From: Larix sibirica
Lineage: Eukaryota > Streptophyta > Pinopsida > Pinales > Pinaceae
DNA: 14,121 bases
Reading direction: 5' to 3'
Assembly: GCA_004151065.3 (NCBI GenBank)
Contig: NWUY0300011917.1
Location: 62,445 to 76,565 of the forward strand
Both the position numbers and the translations under genes were made by a program. The notes under the pieces were generated by a model. It searched no databases, was not told the origin of the DNA, and was given only the letters and a program-made list of their open reading frames with translations. Positions within the stretch are counted from its first letter, which is position 1. Each line of letters starts with the position of its first letter. Below, piece after piece: positions 8,325 through 14,121 of the stretch.

Positions 8325-8960
8325 ACAGGGTCATGCAATATTTAGGGTAGAAGCAATAAAAAGGAAGCAAAGGGATATTTGTCAGCTGGAGAAGGGCTTT
8401 AGGAGGAATTAGCATGTTATGGGATAGTACAAAGCTTGAACTTATTGAAACTAAACAAACCCAACATTGGATCTATTCAGACATAGTAAGTATAACATCT
8501 AGAGCCCACTTTAAAGTATTCAATTTATATGTTCCAATGCATTATAAAGAGAAATTAGAATGACGACGAACTATTGCAAATGAAAGATATAGAGTGGGGA
8601 TGGGGAATTACATTTTTGCAGATGATTTAAACACAATCCTCTCACTGGAATAAAAGAGGGAATGAGCATGTGTAAGATATGCTTCAAGAGAAAAATTAGA
8701 GGACATGATATTAGCATGGGATCTAATATACATAAAGCCGAAAAACGGAAAGTTCACATGGTCAATTAGAAGGATAGGATCAGGATATATAGAAACCATA
8801 TTAGACAGGTTTTAAGTCAATAGTAGAAACTTAGAATAATATTTGGAAATATCATCCTCTATCATCCCCTTAGCGTCCTTTAATCACAGGCCAATTAGTC
8901 TCTCTTTAACCCAAAACTCAAATTATGGGCCCTTACCATTTAGATTCAACCTCCTTTAGC
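8325..8960 (+). pseudogene. LINE ORF2 endonuclease (AP-like) relic
   Basis: The endonuclease domain nicks the target DNA to start target-primed reverse transcription. At 8331 the frame reads SCNI*G*K, a damaged form of the usual SWN.RGLN start. Soon after comes GGISMLWDSTKLELIE, so about 70 residues between the start and the middle of the domain are missing. Next, FADDLNTILS stands where the family has GDFN, and KNGKFTWSIRRIGSGYIE with LDRF gives the family block. IIPLASFNHRPISLSL replaces the final SDH motif with FNH (histidine at 8885-8887). GPLPFRFNLL closes the domain. With changes in at least two active-site motifs and many stops, it is dead. Confidence 0.75.
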
Positions 8961-9480
8961 TCCACCACCATAAGGCTATTGAGATCATCATATCACAATA
9001 GTGGGACAAGAGTGGAAATGGGAAGTATTATTCTGTAAGAAGAATTGCACAATGAGATTGGTTTAAACCTAGAGAATGTTACTCTTGTCCCATTTCCCAC
9101 TTTCTCCCATTCTTTATATTCTTGTGGCAGACACTTTATGCATAATACTTGAATATGAAAGGAGTATTCGAAATCTCTCAGGCATCAGTATTGTTAGAGG
9201 AGTTAAGGATCTAATCATTCCCAATTTGTTGACGATACTTTGTTGTTAGGAGGAGCTTCACTGGTGATAGCAGATAGATTCAAAACCATTTTAGATGGGT
9301 ATTTAAGGGATTCAGGTGAAGAAGTAAATAACCACAAATGTTGCGTGTATGGATAGAATACATCAGTTATAAACATTAAAAAAATTGCTAATATTATGGA
9401 ATTTTCTGCCAAAAACGACTGGAATTCTTTCATCTACTTAGGAATCCCCATCTCCCTAGGTTGACCTCAGGCCATGGACT
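8961..9480 (+). pseudogene. LINE ORF2 reverse transcriptase remnant
   Basis: Most of the polymerase is gone. Between about 8960 and 9085 the sequence jumps from the end of the endonuclease to the second half of the palm, so roughly 200 or more residues including the first catalytic aspartate are deleted. What remains is LSPILYILVADTL (motif B region), ILEYERSIRNLSGISIVRG and, after a frameshift, QFVDDTLLLGGAS. FVDD at 9225-9236 is the FADD-type catalytic box with both aspartates still present. YLGIPISLG follows at about 9440 in another frame. The deletion lies next to an inverted repeat (9003-9013 and 9081-9091). Confidence 0.75.
9003..9097. repeat. Inverted repeat at the LINE deletion site
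   Basis: GGGACAAGAGT (9003-9013) has a perfect inverted copy ACTCTTGTCCC (9081-9091). The neighbouring word GGAAATGGGA (from 9014) also has an inverted copy (9088-9097), but in swapped order. The arms could form a stem with a 67-base loop. They sit where the reverse transcriptase coding sequence is interrupted. Confidence 0.7.
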
Positions 9481-10220
9481 AGAAGATTGTGATTGGAAAA
9501 ATCAAAAGAAGAAAAATGGAACAATGGGGAACCCAGTGGCTGAACCCAATTGGTAGAGTAGTTCTGATAAAATCAACTTCGTCATTATTAGCCACTTATC
9601 AAAACTGCATATTGCTTGACCCAGTTGAGATTTATATATAAACAGATAGCCTTCAACGCAAATTCTTATGGCAGGGAGGCAAAGCTAATGCTGAAAATAT
9701 CATTTAGTAAAATTAAAACAAGTGCTCGCGACTAAAAGCAATGGAGGTTTGAAAATTAGGGACATTAGTCTCCTCAACAAAGCTTTGGGGGGCAAAATTA
9801 TGTGGAACATTGCTATAGGGGAAGAAGCGTAATGGAAGAACACTGTAACTAGGAAATATACTCATCCAAATATAAACATAATTATAGATCAACGGTTTAA
9901 TAATGAGTCATGTACAACCATGTGGAGTTTATGCAAAGCTTCAATAATCATTGAAAAAAATCAAGCTACATGGATACTAGGAAGTGGTAATATGGGAGGA
10001 TCGTATCGTGGGTATGGTTGAATTAAGCAAAAATGCCACCTTGATAATTACAAAACTAGATGAAGGAAAACAATTTTCATACCTTGGCAGATATCTCTGA
10101 GTGGGATGCCAAAGGAAGATGGAAGGGATGGCGGATCCTCAACCTCTTGGAGGAATTAAACCAACAATGGAAAACCATGGAAACCATGTTAAAAGGAATT
10201 GCTCCTACATAACGCTCAAC
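9481..10220 (+). pseudogene. LINE ORF2 region between reverse transcriptase and zf-RVT
   Basis: The typical post-polymerase text of plant LINEs is readable in shifting frames: GKIKRRKMEQWGTQWLNPIG, RVVLIKSTSSLLATYQNCIL, SLQRKFLWQGG (near 9650-9680), then KSNGGLKIRDISLLNKALGG with KIMWNIA and VTRKYTHPN. Family members have KENGGLGIR.L...N.ALL.K. Stops interrupt every frame. This part links the thumb of the polymerase to the zinc-binding region and shows the element is one continuous LINE, apart from the deletions. Confidence 0.75.
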
Positions 10221-10535
10221 TATGGATAGACGGGTATGGGGCCCCAAATGCAGCAATTACACAATAAAGGAAGGCTATGAAAAGAAAAGCAGTGATAGAT
10301 GTGATTTCCCCATAAACTCAATATGGTCTATAATTTGGAAAAGTGAAGATCTGCCAAAAATAAAGCTCTTTAGTTGGGTATTATGTCATGGTTTTTTTTA
10401 AACTTTTGATAATCTTCATAGGAGAGGACTGTAAAGACCCTCTCAATGTCACCTATATAGATAAGAAGAAGAAAGTGTGAAGCACTTGTTCTTGAAATGT
10501 GATTTTGCATTATAAGTATGGAGGTGAACATTTGA
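10221..10535 (+). pseudogene. zf-RVT zinc-binding region of LINE ORF2
   Basis: From 10221 the frame reads MDRRVWGPKCSNYTIKEGY, then IWSIIWKSEDLPKIKLFSWV, which is the conserved start of the zf-RVT domain (W..G.ysvk.gY, W..iWk...P.KvklF.W). An eight-T run near 10391-10398 marks a frameshift, after which TFDNLHRRGL continues. The zinc motif is EEESVKHLFLKCDFAL with an upstream C (10448-10450); the second cysteine of the first pair appears to be tyrosine. A stop stands where the family has a residue before VW. The region helps the reverse transcriptase bind nucleic acid in such elements. Confidence 0.75.
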
Positions 10536-11406
10536 AGGACTCAACAACATCAATCCAGTTACCCCAAAAAATTGGAGAGAAGCATCTGTGACTTGGCATC
10601 AAAAGCACACAAGGATGTTCATCAATAAGACATTAATGAAACAGGTTTGCAAAGCCCTTCATTACTTCAATATTTGCAAGAAATGGCCAGCTAGAAACAT
10701 TCTTATTTGCAAAAATAAAAAACATAAGGAGATAGTATTAGCAGATCAAGTGTGGGCTATGATGCAAGAAATTATCAAAGTTAAAGGACATACTAAACAA
10801 AGAATAACATATATGGATATCAAAGAAAGACTCTGGTTGCAATGCATATTAGATCATCCAAGGCAATGTATCCAAATGGAAAAGCCAAGGACAAAAGAAA
10901 ATTCAAAGGGGTTGTTGAGAATCAAACCATTAAAGTTGGATGATTGGATTGCAGTACAAAGGCATCATACACTGTATTTTGATCGAGCTGCTAAGAACAA
11001 TCCAGGGTTGGCAGGTGCGGGAGGTGCTCTTCGACCCCGGAGGAAAATTTGAGAATACCTATGCCTAGGGATTGGGGGTGACTTCAAATAATCAAGTTGA
11101 AGCCATGGAACTTTATTAAGGTTTGACATAAGCTCACCGCTGGAATATAAGGCATATAATAATAGTCGGGGATTCAATGCTTATGATTCAACATCTGGCA
11201 CTTAAAATGACTCCAAAGCAAGGATCTGTTTGTCGAATACTGTGGAGAATTCAACAACTAATCTCAAAAATTGAGGAAGTGCATGTCTTTCATGTTTTAC
11301 GTGGATTAATGGGCGAGTTTATTGTTAGGAAAATAATGCATGCAATCTAGAGCAAGGTACTTTAGAACTTCAAGGAGGGGTGATAAGCCATTATGCCATC
11401 CCATAG
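10536..11406 (+). pseudogene. LINE ORF2 C-terminal RNase H domain
   Basis: Plant L1-type LINEs often end in an RNase H domain that removes RNA from RNA-DNA hybrids. An open frame of 154 codons (10588-11052) leads into it. DWIAVQRHHTLYFDRAAKNN then PGLAGAGGAL gives the start, with aspartate at 10981-10983, where the family has DGA. A one-base shift near 11035 continues as DPGGKFENTYA and SNNQVEAMELY (glutamate at 11099-11101), then HIIIVGDSMLMIQHLALKM (aspartate at 11171-11173) and EEVHVFHVLRG. The D-E-D catalytic set is still readable, but the final aspartate region is lost. A last frame, LEQGTLELQGGVISHYAIP, ends at TAG 11404-11406, probably the natural end of ORF2. Confidence 0.82.
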
Positions 11407-11821
11407 TGCCACCTTCAAGAATTTCGAGCTATATATCACTAAGGGTAATTTATCCAAATCATAACTAAACACATGGATCTCCATTTATTGGCCATGGGGC
11501 GGTCTCATGTTAACAAGTGGAAAGGAAATCTCATGCAGGTTGTCACATTTAAGAATGCAATATATGAAGGATTAAGGGAGTTAATGGTGATATGCCTGGT
11601 GAGATGGTTTGCACATGAGACAGGTGGGAAAAAATGGACACCATGTGTACTTTGGGATAGAGTAATGGCAGGAAAATCACGAGTATTGCGTCAATTCTTG
11701 TGGTAAGTTAGAGGGCAACGACATTTGTAATAGAGCGAACATTCGAGCTGAAACATCGTGGAGTAAGGAATTTGGGACCAGTCTAAACATAGTTGATAAG
11801 ATATTGTAAATTGTAGTTCCC
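11407..11821 (+). other. Unassigned sequence after LINE ORF2
   Basis: This may be the 3' untranslated part of the LINE. A 77-codon plus-strand frame (11473-11706, starting MDLHLLAMGRSHVN and including WKGNLMQVVTFKNAIYEGL) looks coding-like in composition, but I recognise no domain. I see no poly-A tail that would mark the LINE 3' end and no target-site duplication. Confidence 0.35.
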
Positions 11822-12508
11822 GTGAGGAATGGGAGGTGGTTTACTATAATTCTCCTTCTAGGATTCACAAAAAGATTCAATCTCATAGTTCATCAACGAT
11901 CTCGAAGGTTATGCTCTGTTTCTGAAGTTTGTTTGGAGTTAGAGGGTCACCATTGCAACAGGGATCTTTGTTTGGGGAGGAGGTCATTTACAGTTGCAAG
12001 ATTCTCTTACGTCAAGTTCAAGATCAACTGCGGGCAAGTTTTCAATATCAAAGACTTCTTTATTAAGAAGGTACGCATTTCGAGTCTTCAAATTAGTCAG
12101 CTATCTGGAATTCCAAATAGAGATAGTGTTGCCTGTCTGGGGTTAAATTGGTGCACTATTATAGGAACAAAAAATAAGGTATTAGAAGTTAGAACCTTAG
12201 GTATCCAACATCCCTCCTTTTGTAACAAGTCAGAGAGCCAAGCAGACTACTGTGGTTTGGGATCTGAAGGTAGGGAAAGGAGGAATAGTTTTCTGACAGA
12301 GAATGCAAGCGAGAGAAAGGAAATCATTGGCAGGGGAATGGGGAGTTTCAATGTTGAAAATCCTAAAGCAATTTTGCAAACATTGTATAAAATGGATGAG
12401 CGTGGTAAGACACTAGAGAGTATTGTTGTACGAAACTCGTCAATTATGCAGATCCAATTGGAAATATTATGTTTGCAACCCCTCTCGACCTTTTTCTCGT
12501 ATAAGTGA
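11822..12508 (+). CDS. Unidentified 228-codon open frame
   Basis: This is the longest open frame in the window, in a region where most frames are broken. I do not recognise it. Residues 6-14 are hydrophobic (FTIILLLGF). The first half is rich in cysteine and basic residues. The second half is charged and soluble-looking, with a possible helical stretch around ENPKAILQTLYKMDERGKTL. No signal peptide or known catalytic motif is clear. A second plus-strand frame over 11815-12060 (SREEWEVVYYNSPSRIHKKI) is also open apart from one stop, so the true coding frame is unsure. It ends 29 bases before the primer-binding site of the LTR element that lies on the other strand. Options are a LINE 3' extension, a captured gene fragment, the internal region of the minus-strand element read backwards, or chance. 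Confidence 0.3.
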   Translation: MRNGRWFTIILLLGFTKRFNLIVHQRSRRLCSVSEVCLELEGHHCNRDLCLGRRSFTVARFSYVKFKINCGQVFNIKDFFIKKVRISSLQISQLSGIPNRDSVACLGLNWCTIIGTKNKVLEVRTLGIQHPSFCNKSESQADYCGLGSEGRERRNSFLTENASERKEIIGRGMGSFNVENPKAILQTLYKMDERGKTLESIVVRNSSIMQIQLEILCLQPLSTFFSYK

Positions 12509-12536
12509 TATATATATCGTCTAGCAGAACCACCAA

Positions 12537-12547
12537 CTCTGGTACCA
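12537..12547 (-). promoter_or_regulatory. Primer-binding site, tRNA-Met type
   Basis: On the minus strand this reads TGGTACCAGAG, one base after the LTR end. The usual plant site complementary to initiator tRNA-Met is TGGTATCAGAG (from memory), so 10 of 11 bases agree. It fixes the neighbouring LTR as a 5' LTR of a minus-strand element whose body should run toward lower coordinates. No gag can be recognised there. Confidence 0.72.
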
Positions 12548-12548
12548 C

Positions 12549-13862
12549 TGTAGTGTCCCATCACTGGGTTGTTGATGTGTGTTTCAATTTACTACTGTTA
12601 AGTTGGTACTTACTGGTTCAGAACTTTTGTCAAACAGTTTGACAGCAGTTACCCTTATAACACTGGAATATTCCTCACTAGTATGGTAGGATTTTGTTTG
12701 GGTTTTTTCTGATATTTATGTTTCAAATCTCTTCATTAATGCACTCTTGACATAATCCCACAGTAATTTTCACCACATGAAATAGCATTCCTTGTCAACA
12801 ATACATAATGACATTTAATGTTCATAAAATATATCTTAGACATGCTATAACAGCCATACAAAAAGGGCAACTAAATCATATTTAGACCACGTTTACAAAC
12901 CTGTAGATGGTGGATATTTTTTCTCTACTGTAACAATGACACACTGAGGAGATAAACTCAGATTTACAGAGTACCTTCAAGTCTGTAGATGGTTGTAAGT
13001 TGCAACGACCCTTTTGGACAGTGTTGCCTCCTTTGTTGCCACGATTTACATGGGAAAAGTACTAACAGCTCTTCCACTACCCAGCACATACACAACAGTC
13101 AAGTTCGCCCTCTTCTCAGCATTGCTGGGCAGCAAAAGCGAGTGGAAACAAAGAACAATAATGATGATCTGAACACCATGCCCTTGCAAGGTGAAATTGC
13201 CCTTCAAAAACAGAGTACACACTTCCCACAAACAGTAATATGGGCTGCACCTTCCTTTCCCACAATAAACACAGCTAATAGAGGCAAATCACCCTCTTTC
13301 TCTAGTGTATGGAGCAACGATACAAATGGAGATGAGAATATGCTCTGCGTCCCTCCTAGACAAGTGCGCCCTCCTCAAAATGCCTGGAAAGCCAGAAATC
13401 CTTCATAAATCTGCAAAATGGATTCACTTCTTTCTTCAGCACTGAAGCACAATGAAAGACTTGTGTGATCTCTCCCTCTCGATCAGCTAGGGTGAATTAG
13501 TTTCACCACCGAACCCAATCTCTCTTAGGGTTTTCGTCCAAGAGCCAGAAGCCACAAGAGCTCTTCAAATTCCTCTTTCAAAAATAATAGTCATGAATGA
13601 ATAAGAGTGGGTCGATCTCCTCTTTTACCCCCCTTTTTACCTTTTTCCGCCATTTTTACCAGTTTCCACATATAATTGATAAAAGTAACTTTTATAAAGT
13701 TTATTTTTAATTAATTACTCAATGTCACTTTCAATGTTTCTTTTTCTCTCAAATGACATTAAATAATTATTTAATTCCCTTTTTCACCGACTATAACCTT
13801 AGGGAATTAAATAGGCTAATACGTCGTCCTCCTAGAGTGTTCATTTGGAAAGGGACATTACA
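12549..13862 (-). mobile_element. 5' LTR of a third LTR retrotransposon, 1,314 bp
   Basis: The element starts on the minus strand with TGTAATGTCCC at 13862 and ends GGGACACTACA at 12549. The two ends are inverted copies at 10 of 11 bases with TG...CA termini. A primer-binding site follows directly on the inside. The 139-codon plus-strand frame at 12989-13408 and the 61-codon minus-strand frame at 13231-13046 both lie inside and show no domain, so I treat them as chance. A telo-box-like AAACCCTAA lies on the minus strand near 13526-13536. No second LTR lies in the window and the flanking five bases cannot be compared with the far end. Superfamily is unknown, since tRNA-Met priming occurs in both copia and gypsy elements. 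Confidence 0.72.
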
Positions 13863-13970
13863 TCCTTACAGTTTCCTTGAATCATTTACTCGAGTGTGTC
13901 TTGATCCCATTTTCTTACCTTAATTTGGCACCTCTATCCAAAAAAATATTTGGACTTGTATTTTAAGCCT
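13863..13970. other. Flank outside the third LTR, nothing recognised
   Basis: This short AT-rich stretch lies upstream of the minus-strand LTR. It would be the original insertion site. I see no gene or element end here. Confidence 0.4.
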
Positions 13971-14049
13971 TGTTAGTTGACCTTGAAGAAAGTTTGGTTA
14001 GGATCTCTCGCTTTGTTAGTTGACCTTGAAGAAAGTTTGGTTAGGGTCT
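13971..14049 (+). repeat. 43-bp tandem duplication, two copies
   Basis: The unit tgttagttgaccttgaagaa followed by agtttggttagg starts at 13971 and again at 14014. Over 36 bases there is only one difference (A/G, in ggatct against gggtct). The near-identity suggests a recent local duplication. There is no open frame of note through it. Confidence 0.85.
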
Positions 14050-14065
14050 TGTTATCACATATATA

Positions 14066-14078
14066 GTAGCCGGGCTAC
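14066..14078. repeat. 13-base palindrome GTAGCCGGGCTAC
   Basis: GTAGCC and GGCTAC are perfect inverted copies around one central base. It could form a tiny hairpin or be a binding site for a dimeric protein, but a chance occurrence is possible. No function can be assigned. Confidence 0.55.
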
Positions 14079-14121
14079 CATACATTATTTTTCAGATTCC
14101 ATAGCACTTTTCAGCCCAGTC

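Noticed and set aside
7302-9433. Minus-strand open frames at 7302-7499, 7726-7968, 8608-8799 and 9215-9433
   Set aside because: They are antisense shadows of the LINE, whose plus-strand motifs are clear at the same places.
12247-12564. 105-codon minus-strand open frame as gag of the third LTR element
   Set aside because: It begins inside the LTR and crosses the primer-binding site, and it has no gag motif.
12989-13408. 139-codon plus-strand open frame as a gene
   Set aside because: It lies wholly inside the third LTR, antisense to it, with no recognised domain.
12544-13867. Third LTR as a solo LTR
   Set aside because: The flanking five bases (accac and tcctt) do not match, and a primer-binding site follows the inner end, so a 5' LTR of a truncated element fits better.
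1-14121. CRISPR array, bacterial operon or phage-like system
   Set aside because: There are no regularly spaced direct repeats, no tight runs of intact genes and no ribosome-binding sites; all recognised features are plant-type retroelements.

Overview
This is eukaryotic DNA, most likely plant nuclear DNA from a species with a large, repeat-filled genome. A conifer is my best guess, but that is an inference from the style of the elements and not from a diagnostic gene. I see no intact host gene. The window is AT-rich, holds two ambiguous bases (398 and 1582), and is a patchwork of old, heavily mutated transposable elements. Their families can still be read from short motifs despite many stops and frameshifts. 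Layout: positions 1-80 carry the tRNA-related head of a SINE on the minus strand, cut by the window edge. Positions 81-1560 are AT-rich non-coding DNA with short repeats, one half-copy of a dispersed repeat (355-408), a 39-bp tandem duplication (775-852) and a block unusually rich in CpG (850-1054). Positions 1560-4608 hold the 5' part of a minus-strand Ty3/gypsy-like element: gag relic, leader, primer-binding site matching tRNA-Asp, and a probable 5' LTR. Positions 5098-5670 hold the 3' end of a second, different minus-strand gypsy element, a chromovirus with integrase/chromodomain tail, polypurine tract and a 314-bp LTR. A 148-bp MITE-like inverted-repeat element follows at 5768-5915. Positions 6833-11406 are one plus-strand L1-type LINE in ruins: ORF1 with a DUF4283-like region and zinc knuckle, then ORF2 endonuclease, reverse transcriptase remnant, zf-RVT and RNase H, with internal deletions. 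Positions 11407-12536 are unassigned and contain the longest open frame of the window (228 codons, plus strand). Positions 12537-13862 carry a third minus-strand LTR element: a 1,314-bp LTR with near-perfect terminal inverted repeats and a primer-binding site of the tRNA-Met type. The right end holds a 43-bp tandem duplication and a short palindrome. How the parts relate: all three LTR elements point the same way and belong to different families, and each keeps only one end. None can code for a working protein. The LINE would once have supplied an RNA-binding ORF1 protein plus an ORF2 nicking and copying enzyme, but both frames are broken many times. Many stops sit where tryptophan or glutamine is expected (TGG to TAG, CAA to TAA), and changed bases in the tRNA-Asp binding site are all C-to-T or G-to-A. 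That fits long-term decay of methylated DNA. I found no candidate for a working new system. The points most worth a second look are the 228-codon frame next to the third LTR, the CpG-rich block at 850-1054, and the MITE-like repeat present at two places.
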